A DNA stretch of 47,981 bases from Agrobacterium genomosp. 13 str. CFBP 6927 (GTDB lineage: Bacteria > Pseudomonadota > Alphaproteobacteria > Rhizobiales > Rhizobiaceae): positions 2,183,719 to 2,231,699 of the forward strand of contig LT009757.1 in assembly GCA_900012615.1 (NCBI GenBank). The letters run 5' to 3'. A program made the position numbers and the translations under genes. Of this stretch, positions 8,658-16,537 are shown piece after piece. Under the pieces are notes generated by a model that did no database searches, was not told the origin of the DNA, and saw only the letters and a program-made list of their open reading frames with translations. Position 1 is the stretch's first letter; each line of letters begins with the position of its first letter.

Positions 8658-9701
8658 ATGAACATCAAGAGCCTTCTTATCGGCTCCGCTGCCGCTCTCG
8701 CAGCAGTATCCGGCGCACAGGCCGCTGACGCTATCGTCGCTGCCGAGCCCGAGCCCATGGAATATGTTCGCGTCTGCGACGCTTTCGGTACCGGCTTCTT
8801 CTACATCCCCGGCACCGAAACCTGCCTGAAGTTCGGCGGTTACATCCGTTTCCAGACCAACTTCGGCCGCGACGCTTCCGGCACGTCTGACTGGGATTCA
8901 TTCACCCGCGCCCAGTTCGAAGTTGACACCCGCACCGACACCGAGCTCGGTGCTCTGCGTGGTTTCATCGGCTTCCGTGGTAACGCTGACTCCGGCGTTG
9001 GCGGCTCGACCGTCGGTACGAGCGGCAACTTGGGCTCTGGCGTTTTCGTTGACCAGGCTTTCATCGAAATCGCCGGCCTGAAGGTCGGTAAGTTCTACAG
9101 CTGGTGGGACGATAGCCTTTCTGGCGAAACGGACGAAGTGGCTTCCAACGCTCTGTTCAACTCCATTCGTTACACCTACGACGCTGGTTCCTTCTGGGCA
9201 GGCGCTTCGGTTGACGAACTCGAAGGCATCAGCGTTCCAGGCTTTAACAAAGCTGACAATAATATCGGTGTTGCTCTCGGCGCTGGTGCAAAGTTCGACA
9301 GCGTAACCCTGCAGCTCATCGGCGGCTACGACACGGACCGCGAAAACGGCTCCGTCCGCCTGATCGCAACGGCTGGCATTGGTCCCGGCACTCTTGGCCT
9401 GTCCGGTGTTTGGGCCTCCGGCGCAAACGCTTATTACAACGTTTCCGAGTGGGCAGTTGCTGCGGAATACGCCATCAAGGCTACCGACAAGCTTAAGATC
9501 ACCCCCGGTTTCCAGTACTACGGCAGCTACGGCCTCGTTTCCTGGGATGAGTTCTCCAACAACGACGCCTGGAAGGCTGGTCTGACTGTTGATTACAAGA
9601 TCACGGACGGCCTCACCACGAAGCTCACCGCCAACTACCTCGACGTCGACAACAAGCCTGAGGCTTGGAGCGGCTTCGTTCGCCTGCAGCGTTCGTTCTA
9701 A
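8658..9701 (+). CDS. ropA: Outer-membrane porin, RopA/Omp2b family
   Basis: This is a 347-residue trimeric porin of the alphaproteobacterial Porin_2 family. It starts MNIKSLLIGSAAALAAVSGA with a signal peptide cleaved after AQA, then shows the family hallmarks YVRVCDAFGTGFFYIPGTE and CLKFGGYIRFQ, containing the two conserved cysteines, and ends in a C-terminal phenylalanine (RLQRSF) as expected for outer-membrane assembly. The body consists of alternating aromatic and polar beta strands. The ATG at 8658 is preceded by TGGAGATTAAAAA. Codon use is strongly biased toward C-ending codons, as in highly expressed genes. The symbol ropA follows Rhizobium usage; Agrobacterium has several paralogues, so the exact name is uncertain. 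Confidence 0.93.
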   Translation: MNIKSLLIGSAAALAAVSGAQAADAIVAAEPEPMEYVRVCDAFGTGFFYIPGTETCLKFGGYIRFQTNFGRDASGTSDWDSFTRAQFEVDTRTDTELGALRGFIGFRGNADSGVGGSTVGTSGNLGSGVFVDQAFIEIAGLKVGKFYSWWDDSLSGETDEVASNALFNSIRYTYDAGSFWAGASVDELEGISVPGFNKADNNIGVALGAGAKFDSVTLQLIGGYDTDRENGSVRLIATAGIGPGTLGLSGVWASGANAYYNVSEWAVAAEYAIKATDKLKITPGFQYYGSYGLVSWDEFSNNDAWKAGLTVDYKITDGLTTKLTANYLDVDNKPEAWSGFVRLQRSF

Positions 9702-9735
9702 TACTGCACATAAGAAAAAAGCATAAACCTGGTTA

Positions 9736-9845
9736 GATGACTCAGATCCACCCCGTTTTCGAACGGGTGAGTGCTAGCTCCAGTCAAAGTTCCTGACATG
9801 AAGTCAGGTTTGCTCCCCGGACCCCTCCAGGCCGGGGAGTTTTTG
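9736..9845 (+). ncRNA. Candidate small RNA or structured 3' UTR behind the porin
   Basis: Three stem-loops follow each other. Stem 1 pairs CCCGTT at 9752-9757 with AACGGG at 9762-9767 around a TTCG loop, extended by CTCA at 9741-9744 and TGAG at 9768-9771. Stem 2 pairs CCTGAC at 9792-9797 with GTCAGG at 9803-9808. Stem 3 pairs CTCCCCGG at 9813-9820 with CCGGGGAG at 9832-9839 and is followed by TTTTTG, a factor-independent terminator. The loop of stem 3 contains CCCCTCC, complementary to a ribosome-binding site. This layout is typical of Hfq-type trans-acting RNAs of Rhizobiaceae. I found no convincing promoter, so it may be released from the porin mRNA. Confidence 0.5.
9813..9844 (+). terminator. 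Rho-independent terminator
   Basis: An 8-bp GC-rich perfect stem (CTCCCCGG/CCGGGGAG) with an 11-nt loop is followed by five T residues. It lies 112 nt past the porin stop and ends either the porin transcript or the candidate RNA above. The opposite strand has no T run on its distal side, so it works rightward. Confidence 0.85.
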
Positions 9846-9942
9846 TTGTCATGAGGGATTGCGCGCGGTTTTGTCGACAATGTCATTGCGGCCATCTGCA
9901 AGCGTGGATGCATTGCAGCGCTTGATGGCCTATTTTGCCAGA

Positions 9943-11430
9943 TTACCGACCGAATGCCGGATCGGGCGGCAGGGGCGGGTGGACCGGTTCTTCGAAGGTC
10001 CGTAACAGCTTTCCCCAACCCGGATCATGCATATGCGCTTCCAGACCGGCGCGGGCGGCGAGGGCCAGTGCTTCTTCCTGCCCGAAGGAGATGGCCGCAT
10101 CGACATCCGTCGTCAGAACGCGGCCGTTTTCCATCAGCATTCTTCCATCCACGAAGACGGTGTCGACGTCGCTTCCCAGCACCTGATGCACCAGCCGGTG
10201 CACAGGCATCCACATCGGCATCAGATGCGGTTTGCGCATGTCGATGATGGCGATATCGGCCTTTTTGCCGATTTCCAGCGAACCGATTTCATCCTCCATG
10301 CCGATGGCGTGGGCGGCGTCGATGGTGATCATTTCGAATATCTTGCCGGGTGGCAGCAGGTAACGATCGTGATTGTGCAGCAGGTGCTGCGTGAATTGCG
10401 CCATGCGGGCGGTCTGCAGCATGTCGAAGTGGCGGCTGGGTGCGGCGCCATCGGTGGTGATGGCGACGCGGATGCCCTTGGACATCATTTCCATGATCGG
10501 CGTCGCGCGGCCCGGCGGTGCATGGGTCACGCGTGTGCCGGTTTCCGCCAGAATGTCGATCTCGTCATGCGAGATGCCCCAGCAGTGCTGGAGGTGGATA
10601 TCGGGGCCAAGCAGCGCATTTTCCTTGTCCTGAAAAGCCATGCGGATTTGTCCCGCAAATGCGTCCGAATGCAGCCGGACGCCCATTTTGCGGGCGGTCT
10701 CACGTATCCGGCGGGCCTGCAAGCGGTCATTATCCGTCAGCTTCACCGCCTGGTCGGGGCTTGAAGCGTTGGAGGGCTCAACCGAGGGGACGATGGTGAA
10801 GGGTGTCAGGAAGACGCTGATGCGTCCATCAGCCGTTCCGTTCAGAGCCTCGATTGTGGCTTCGCTGCCTTCGATCATCTCCTCGAAGCTGATGTTGCGG
10901 CGCTCCGGAGAGCCGCTTTCCCATCGGGTCACCGGGTGCGGCCAGGGCAGGCCGGAAGGTCCCACACAGATGATTTCGCGAATCCCGATCTCGTCATAGG
11001 CGCGGGCGTGGTTGATGGCAAAGACAGGGTCGTCGGCGCGTGGCATGGAGGTGATGATGCTGGCGCCGGTGGTGACACCGGCACGCAGCCGCTCGATGCC
11101 GGAGACAAGGCCGTCCGCATACCAATAGTCGCGCGTGACATAGTGGTAATAGGTCGGCGTCACCACCTTCATCCACATCGCATTGGTGTCGGCGGCAATG
11201 CTGCGGATCAAGGCGTGCCCGGCATGGCCATGGGCATCGATGAGGCCGGGAATGATCAGTTTTCCCCGACAATCTATCACCTGCTTGTCGGTGTGGCGTG
11301 GCGCCAGTTCCTCCGCCGTGCCGATGTCGACGATCCGGTCGTCCTTTATGGCAAGGCCGCAATCCTCGATGATGCGTCGCTCACGATCCACGGTCACCAT
11401 CGTGCCGTGCAATAGCAGAAAATTCCCCAT
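9943..11430 (-). CDS. Amidohydrolase, ATZ/TRZ (chlorohydrolase/deaminase) family
   Basis: This is a 495-residue metal-dependent hydrolase of the cytosolic amidohydrolase superfamily. The metal-binding HxH is at residues 67 and 69 (PGLIDAHGH); further ligands are expected in RLHSDAF, in LQHCWGISHDE and at the aspartate of TTDGAAPS. The C-terminal beta-sandwich carries GKKADIAIIDM. Family members deaminate or dechlorinate purines, pyrimidines and s-triazines or open related rings. The start is the ATG at 11430, behind GGGAGGAAGGCTAA. It is divergent from the binding protein of the Dpp-type importer and shares with it an intergenic region containing a GntR-type site at 11492-11503. The substrate is unknown. 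Confidence 0.88.
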   Translation of the reverse strand: MGNFLLLHGTMVTVDRERRIIEDCGLAIKDDRIVDIGTAEELAPRHTDKQVIDCRGKLIIPGLIDAHGHAGHALIRSIAADTNAMWMKVVTPTYYHYVTRDYWYADGLVSGIERLRAGVTTGASIITSMPRADDPVFAINHARAYDEIGIREIICVGPSGLPWPHPVTRWESGSPERRNISFEEMIEGSEATIEALNGTADGRISVFLTPFTIVPSVEPSNASSPDQAVKLTDNDRLQARRIRETARKMGVRLHSDAFAGQIRMAFQDKENALLGPDIHLQHCWGISHDEIDILAETGTRVTHAPPGRATPIMEMMSKGIRVAITTDGAAPSRHFDMLQTARMAQFTQHLLHNHDRYLLPPGKIFEMITIDAAHAIGMEDEIGSLEIGKKADIAIIDMRKPHLMPMWMPVHRLVHQVLGSDVDTVFVDGRMLMENGRVLTTDVDAAISFGQEEALALAARAGLEAHMHDPGWGKLLRTFEEPVHPPLPPDPAFGR

Positions 11431-11491
11431 TTAGCCTTCCTCCCTTGTGTTCGCAGCTGGTATTCAGGATGCGTCGATTTTGGATACGATA

Positions 11492-11515
11492 ATTGTCAAC
11501 AATATTATTGACAAT
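11492..11515. promoter_or_regulatory. GntR-type operator in the divergent amidohydrolase/importer promoter
   Basis: ATTGTCAACAAT at 11492-11503 fits ATTGTNNACAAT, the symmetrical layout of FadR-subfamily GntR operators. A second half-site, TTGACAAT at 11508-11515, makes a larger inverted repeat with the first ATTGTCAA. TTGACA at 11508-11513, spaced 17 nt from AATACT at 11531-11536, is a plausible rightward promoter, so a bound repressor would cover the -35 box. The same 12-mer recurs at 20795 beside the GntR gene. Confidence 0.7.
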
Positions 11516-11597
11516 AAGGCTGAGCGAAACAATACTCCGCCTTGTCCGGCCGGTAGGTCAGCCGGCACTTCAACGATTTATAAAAAGGGGGGATCAA

Positions 11598-13163
11598 ATG
11601 TCCCGAATGAGAAGTTTCGTCCTGGCCGCCCTGGCGGCGGCCGCCATTGCCGTTCCCGCAAGTGCTGAAACCCTGCGTTGGGCCGGCCGCGCCGACCTTT
11701 ATTCGCTCGATCCATATTCGGTGCCGTCCACCTCCAATCTCGCCTTTCTCAATCATATCTATGAGGGGCTTGTCCGTTACGGACCCGACTTCAAGATCGA
11801 GCCGGCTCTTGCGACGGAATGGAAGCTTGTTGATGGAAAGACATGGCGTTTCACCCTGCGCAAGGGTGTGAAATTCCATGATGGCGCCGATTTCACCGCT
11901 GACGATGTCGTCGCGTCCTTCACGCGCGCCTCGGATGCCACTTCGCCGCTGCGCGGTAATATTCCGGTTTTTGCGGGCGTGAAGAAAGTCGATGACTATA
12001 CCGTCGATCTCGACGTCAGCGCACCCACCTCGCTCTTCCTCAACGACATCACCAATATCTTCATCTTCAACGCCAAGTGGCTTAAGGATAACAATAGCGA
12101 GAAGCCGACCGATTTCGCCTCCAAGGTCGATGGCTATACGACGATGCACACCAACGGCACCGGGCCCTTCAAGCTTGAAAGCCGCGTGCCCGATAGCAAG
12201 ACGGTTCTTGTCGCCAATGAAGCCTGGTGGGATCAGAAGAAACACAATCTCGATCGCATCGAATTCGTGCCGATCGCTTCTGCGGCCACCCGTGTCGCGG
12301 CTTTGCTTTCCGGCGAAATCGACCTGATCGATTCCGCACCGATCCAGGATTTGCCGCGGCTTGAATCCTCGCCCAATATTACGGTGAAGAAGCGCACCGA
12401 GTTGCGCACGCTGTTCATCGGCTTCAACCGCCGCGAAAAGCTGGAGGACGGCAAGCCGAACCCCTTTAATGATCTTCGTGTTCGCCAGGCATTCGAACTG
12501 TCGATCGATCGCGATCTCATCAACAAGAAGGTCATGCGCGGCCTTGCAAGGCCGTCCGGCTCGCTCATCGCGCCTGAAATTTCGGGTTATGCCAAGTCGC
12601 TTGACACCTTCCAGCCCGCCGATCCGGCACAGGCGCAGAAGCTTCTTGCCGATGCCGGCATGAAGAACCTCGCTTTCACCTATACCTGCATGAATGACGA
12701 GAGCATCAACGAGGAAGATATCTGCTCGGGTGTCGCCAACATGCTGAAGCGTGGCGGTTTCCAGCCGACAATCGATATAGCGCCGCGCTCTGTGCAGTCT
12801 CCGAAGCGTAATGGCGGCAAGGCGGATGTCTTCAACCTCAGCTGGGCGAACGAACCGACGCTCGATGCCTTCTCCTTCCTGTCGCAGATACTCTCCACCC
12901 GAAAGGGCGCAATGGGCGTCTCCAACTATGGCGGCTGGTCGAACCCCGAGATCGACAAGCTGGTGGACCAGGCAGCGCAGGAGCAGGACAATACCAAACG
13001 TCTTGCCCTTGAAGAGGCGGCCTTGAAGATCGCCAAGGACGAGGCGATGCTTGTGCCGCTGCACCAGCAGCCGATTGCATGGGCGATGCTTGGCAAGGTG
13101 AAGAGCGTCGATTTCCGCGCCGACAACAAGCCGCGCCACTGGCTGACGCAACTCGACAAATAA
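11598..13163 (+). CDS. Dpp/Opp-type ABC importer substrate-binding protein (family 5)
   Basis: This is a 521-residue periplasmic binding protein. The start is the ATG at 11598, behind AAGGGGGGATCAA; the longer frame from 11493 runs through the promoter. The signal peptide ends at PASA-ETLRW. The SBP_bac_5 features are the RWAGRADLYSLDPYSV opening, YEGLVRY, WRFTLRKGVKFHDGADFTADDVV and a C-terminal lobe ending LTQLDK. This family carries peptides but also many other solutes, including opines, nickel chelates and heterocycles, so the family alone does not give the ligand; the surrounding hydrolases suggest a cyclic amide. A strong hairpin at 13173-13209 follows the gene. Confidence 0.92.
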   Translation: MSRMRSFVLAALAAAAIAVPASAETLRWAGRADLYSLDPYSVPSTSNLAFLNHIYEGLVRYGPDFKIEPALATEWKLVDGKTWRFTLRKGVKFHDGADFTADDVVASFTRASDATSPLRGNIPVFAGVKKVDDYTVDLDVSAPTSLFLNDITNIFIFNAKWLKDNNSEKPTDFASKVDGYTTMHTNGTGPFKLESRVPDSKTVLVANEAWWDQKKHNLDRIEFVPIASAATRVAALLSGEIDLIDSAPIQDLPRLESSPNITVKKRTELRTLFIGFNRREKLEDGKPNPFNDLRVRQAFELSIDRDLINKKVMRGLARPSGSLIAPEISGYAKSLDTFQPADPAQAQKLLADAGMKNLAFTYTCMNDESINEEDICSGVANMLKRGGFQPTIDIAPRSVQSPKRNGGKADVFNLSWANEPTLDAFSFLSQILSTRKGAMGVSNYGGWSNPEIDKLVDQAAQEQDNTKRLALEEAALKIAKDEAMLVPLHQQPIAWAMLGKVKSVDFRADNKPRHWLTQLDK

Positions 13164-13172
13164 TCCGGAACT

Positions 13173-13209
13173 CGAAAAGGCATTCGGCATATTGCTGAAT
13201 GCCTTTTCG
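13173..13209 (+). terminator. Intercistronic hairpin after the binding-protein gene
   Basis: CGAAAAGGCATTC at 13173-13185 pairs perfectly with GAATGCCTTTTCG at 13197-13209 around an 11-nt loop. The A/T block in the stem gives a T run (CCTTTTCGG) at the 3' side. Such a stem behind a binding-protein gene usually stops most transcripts or protects their 3' ends, giving excess binding protein over permease. Confidence 0.75.
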
Positions 13210-13294
13210 GCCCATCCGGGGCAGCTTTCGTATCGGGTCAAAAGCGATGCCGTCTGCATTCGCTGCGCCGGATATATGATCCGCTGCCGGCGTG

Positions 13295-13306
13295 ATTGTC
13301 GACAAT
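13295..13306. promoter_or_regulatory. GntR-type operator upstream of the permease genes
   Basis: ATTGTCGACAAT is a perfect 12-bp palindrome in the 237-nt gap between the binding protein and the first permease. It fits the ATTGTNNACAAT motif found at 11492 and 20795. Its position behind the hairpin and 95 nt ahead of the permease start suggests a second, separately controlled promoter for the permease-hydrolase-ATPase genes. Confidence 0.65.
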
Positions 13307-13400
13307 TCTACAGGCGTAAACGACCTGTGCCCCGTCTCTGGAAAAGAATGGTCGAACCTGGCTGGCATCATGTCCATGGGTTCGCATCCGAGAGGTAACA

Positions 13401-14369
13401 ATGCTGGTTTTCATCATCAAGCGTATGGGAAATGCCATTCTGGTCATGCTTTCCGTCGCGCTTATTGCGTTTCTCATTTTCCGGCTTGCCGGAGATCCCG
13501 TCGAGCTGATGGTGGGGGAGCAGACCTCGCAGGAAGATCGCGCCGCTTTGCGTGAGCGGCTCGGCCTCAACGACAGTCTGCCCACGCAATATTTGCGGTT
13601 TGTCAAAGACGCGGCCCAGGGCAATTTCGGCGTTTCCTATCGCAACGGCCAGCAGGTGCTGCCGCTGATAGCCGAAAGGTTTCCGGCAACGCTGGAGCTT
13701 GTTCTGGTGGCGACGGTCCTTTCGCTCGTCGTTGGCCTGCCGCTTGGAGTGCTGACGGCGATCCGGCGTGGAAAGTGGTATACGGAGGGCCTGCAGTTCC
13801 TGTCGATTGTCGGCGTCTCGCTGCCAAGTTTCGTTGTCGGCATTCTGCTTATCCTCGTCTTTTCGGTTTCACTTGGCTGGGCGCCTGCCTTCGGCCGAGG
13901 CGACGTCGTGCAGCTTGGCTGGTGGTCCACGGGCCTGCTTACCTCGTCGGGGCGTTCGGCGCTCATTCTGCCTGCCATTGCGCTCTCGCTTTACCAGATC
14001 ACGCTGGTCATGCGTCTGGTGCGCGCCGAAATGCTGGAGGTGCTGCGGTCCGATTTCGTCAAGTTCGCCCGTGCCCGCGGCATTCCCCGCTGGCGCATCT
14101 ATTTCCGCCACGCGCTGCGCAACTGTCTGATGCCTGTCGTGACGCTGACGACGATGAATGTCGGTTCGCTCATCGCCTTTGCGCTCATCACCGAGACGGT
14201 GTTTCAGTGGCCGGGCATGGGCATGCTGTTCATACAGGCGGTGACATTTCTCGATATCCCCGTCATGGCGGCCTATCTCTGCATCATTTCCTTCATCTTC
14301 GTTGTCCTCAACACGTTCGTCGACATTGCCTATGCGGTGATCGATCCGCGTCTGCGCACCGCGCGCTAA
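13401..14369 (+). CDS. Dpp/Opp-type ABC importer permease (DppB family)
   Basis: This is a 322-residue inner-membrane permease. The N-terminus (MLVFIIKRMGNAILVMLSVA, then FLIFRLAGDPVELMVG) is the standard start of DppB-type proteins, and the coupling loop reads FVKFARARGIPRWRIYFRHALRN. About six membrane segments are visible, and the end (DIAYAVIDPRLRTAR) is the family C-terminus. The ATG at 13401 is preceded by GAGAGGTAACA. It pairs with the next gene, 18 nt away. Confidence 0.93.
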   Translation: MLVFIIKRMGNAILVMLSVALIAFLIFRLAGDPVELMVGEQTSQEDRAALRERLGLNDSLPTQYLRFVKDAAQGNFGVSYRNGQQVLPLIAERFPATLELVLVATVLSLVVGLPLGVLTAIRRGKWYTEGLQFLSIVGVSLPSFVVGILLILVFSVSLGWAPAFGRGDVVQLGWWSTGLLTSSGRSALILPAIALSLYQITLVMRLVRAEMLEVLRSDFVKFARARGIPRWRIYFRHALRNCLMPVVTLTTMNVGSLIAFALITETVFQWPGMGMLFIQAVTFLDIPVMAAYLCIISFIFVVLNTFVDIAYAVIDPRLRTAR

Positions 14370-14387
14370 CCGAAGGGAGCCGGTTTC

Positions 14388-15338
14388 ATGGCCACAGACC
14401 TTCCGCAAACGGCAAAACCTGCCCGCCCGTCGCTCATCAAGCGCATACGCAACAGCGATCTCTACTGGTCGTTCAGCCACAGCAGATCGGCCAAGATCAG
14501 CGCGCTGATCCTGGCGATCCTCATCCTTGCCGCCATTTTCGCGCCGCTGATCGCACCGCAGAACCCCTATGACGGCGCTTCGCTCGACATGTGGAAAGCC
14601 GAATTGCCGCCGGTGTGGCAGGAGGGTGGGGAATGGCCCTATCTGCTCGGCACGGATACGCAGGGACGCGATATGCTCTCCGCCATCCTTTACGGCACGC
14701 GCATATCCATCGTCATCGGTGTCGCCTCCGTGGCGCTGTCTCTGGTCATCGGCATGACCGCCGGTCTGGTTGCCGGTTATTTCGGCGGTTTTTCCGATAA
14801 TCTCCTGATGCGCATCGGCGATATCACGCTCTCCATCCCGACAATTCTGGTGGCCATCCTCGTCTCCACGGTCGTCAGGCAGATGCTGCCGGACAGTCTT
14901 CGAGAGGTGGGCGCGTCCGCCGTGCTCATTCTCGCCATCGCGCTTTCCGCCTGGGTGCAATATGCGCGCACCGTGCGTGCGCAGGCGATTGTGGAGACCG
15001 GCAAGGATTATGTGCAGGCGGCCAAGCTCATCGGCGTTCCCGCGCGCCGCATCATGGCCAACCATATTCTGCCCAATACGCTGACGCCGATCATGGTTGC
15101 CGCCACGCTGAATTTCGGCATGGCGATCCTGACTGAGGCGACCCTGTCGTTCCTCGGCATCGGCATGCCGCCCAGCCAGCCGTCGCTCGGAACGCTGATC
15201 CGCATCGGCAACCAGTTCCTGTTTTCCGGCTCCTGGTGGATCGTATTGTTTCCCGTTTTCCAGCTCTGCCTGCTCGTCGTCACCGTCAACCTTCTGGGTG
15301 ACTGGCTGCGCGATGCGCTCAATCCGAAACTGAGGTGA
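14388..15338 (+). CDS. Dpp/Opp-type ABC importer permease (DppC family)
   Basis: This is a 316-residue permease with the long cytoplasmic N-terminus of DppC proteins, then membrane segments beginning ALILAILILAAIFAPLIAPQ. The motif LLGTDTQGRDMLSAILYGTR precedes the second membrane segment as in the family, and the coupling loop is DYVQAAKLIGVPARRIMANHILPN. The start at 14388 follows GGGAGCCGGTTTC. Its stop lies just before the amidohydrolase at 15344. Confidence 0.93.
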   Translation: MATDLPQTAKPARPSLIKRIRNSDLYWSFSHSRSAKISALILAILILAAIFAPLIAPQNPYDGASLDMWKAELPPVWQEGGEWPYLLGTDTQGRDMLSAILYGTRISIVIGVASVALSLVIGMTAGLVAGYFGGFSDNLLMRIGDITLSIPTILVAILVSTVVRQMLPDSLREVGASAVLILAIALSAWVQYARTVRAQAIVETGKDYVQAAKLIGVPARRIMANHILPNTLTPIMVAATLNFGMAILTEATLSFLGIGMPPSQPSLGTLIRIGNQFLFSGSWWIVLFPVFQLCLLVVTVNLLGDWLRDALNPKLR

Positions 15339-15343
15339 GTTCC

Positions 15344-16537
15344 ATGCACGATCTTCTGCTCCGCAACATCAGGCCCATGGCCGGTGACACCTGCGACATC
15401 ATGATAAGGCAGGGAAAGATTGCCGGTTTTGGAAAGTTCGAGGCCGAACCCGGCATGCCGGTCGAGGATGGCAACGGCGCAATCCTCGCGCCCGGCCTGA
15501 TCGACGCCCACACCCATCTCGACAAGACGACCTGGGGCATGCCCTGGCATGAGAACAACCGTGCCGCAATCCTGCGCGGGCGGATCGATTTCGAACGCGA
15601 GAACCGCAGCCAGATCGGCATCGATCCGCACCGCCAGTCCATGCGCCATGCCATCGGTCTTGCCGCAAACGGCGGCACGCATATTCGCAGCCACGTGGAT
15701 ATCGATCCGACCCATGGCCTGAAGCTTGTCGAAGGCATATGGGAAACGCGCGAGAAGCTGAAAGGCATCATCGACATCGAGGTCGTTGCCTTCCCGCAGT
15801 CCGGCGTCATGGTCATGCCGGGCACGGTGGAACTGCTGGATGAGGCGCTGAAACAGGGCTGTGAAGTCCTCGGCGGCATCGATCCCTGCGGCATCGATCG
15901 CGATCCGAAGGGCCAGCTCGATATCCTCTTTGAACTCGCGGTCAGGCACGGCGTGCCCATCGACATTCATCTGCATGAGGCTGCCGATCTCGGCGCCTTC
16001 ACCATGGAGCTGATTTTCGAGCGCATCCGCGCCAACGGCATGGAAGGCAAGGTCGCCATCAGCCACGCCTTTGCGCTCGGCATGAATGACTATCTCCGCG
16101 TCGGCAAGCTGATCGATGAGATCGCCAGACTCGATGTAGCGATCCTGACGACCGGCGCGCCCTCGGCAAATGTACCGTCGATCATGCGCCTGAAGGAAGC
16201 CGGTGTGCGTGTCGGCGGCGGTTGTGACGGCATTCGCGACACCTGGGGTCCCTGGGGCCAGCCGGATATGCTCGACCGCGCCAAGATCATCGGCATGAAG
16301 AACGGTCTGCGCTCGGATATCGAGCTTGCCCACGTCCTGCATGTCGTCTCGCAGGGCGGTGCCGATGTCATGGGCCTCAAGGATTACGGTCTCGACGTTG
16401 GCTGTGCTGCAGACTTCACGCTGCTGACTGGCGAGACCCTGGCCCATGCCGTTGTCGATATTGCCCCAAGACCGCTGGTCGTAAAGGGCGGGCGTGTCAC
16501 CGCCAGAGGCGGCAAGGCCGTGGTGGAGGCGCCATGA
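15344..16537 (+). CDS. Cytosine deaminase-like amidohydrolase (CodA family)
   Basis: This is a 397-residue cytosolic metallo-hydrolase. I prefer the ATG at 15344, 5 nt after GAGGTGAG; a GTG at 15335 that overlaps the permease stop would add three residues. HxH is at residues 56 and 58 (PGLIDAHTHLDKT). The HVDIDPTHGLK, VAFPQSGVM, HLHEAADLG and AISHAFALG segments and the late GGGCDGIRDTWGPWG motif follow the order seen in bacterial cytosine deaminase. The aspartate in CDG is the expected catalytic base. Relatives act on cytosine, isoguanine or other N-heterocycles and on cyclic amides. It lies in the middle of the importer operon, so it probably acts on the imported compound or a product of it. 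Confidence 0.86.
   Translation: MHDLLLRNIRPMAGDTCDIMIRQGKIAGFGKFEAEPGMPVEDGNGAILAPGLIDAHTHLDKTTWGMPWHENNRAAILRGRIDFERENRSQIGIDPHRQSMRHAIGLAANGGTHIRSHVDIDPTHGLKLVEGIWETREKLKGIIDIEVVAFPQSGVMVMPGTVELLDEALKQGCEVLGGIDPCGIDRDPKGQLDILFELAVRHGVPIDIHLHEAADLGAFTMELIFERIRANGMEGKVAISHAFALGMNDYLRVGKLIDEIARLDVAILTTGAPSANVPSIMRLKEAGVRVGGGCDGIRDTWGPWGQPDMLDRAKIIGMKNGLRSDIELAHVLHVVSQGGADVMGLKDYGLDVGCAADFTLLTGETLAHAVVDIAPRPLVVKGGRVTARGGKAVVEAP

Noticed and set aside
11505..13259. Long leftward frame of 584 codons opposite the binding-protein gene
   Set aside because: It is antisense to a well-supported gene of GC-rich codon usage, has no family match and lacks a ribosome site. Such shadow frames are common at this base composition.
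13869..15065. Leftward frame of 398 codons across the two permeases
   Set aside because: Antisense to both permease genes and composed of Arg/His/Gly/Asp-rich sequence without domains.
15008..16447. Leftward frame of 479 codons opposite the CodA-like gene
   Set aside because: Shadow of the real gene; the forward frame carries all catalytic motifs.
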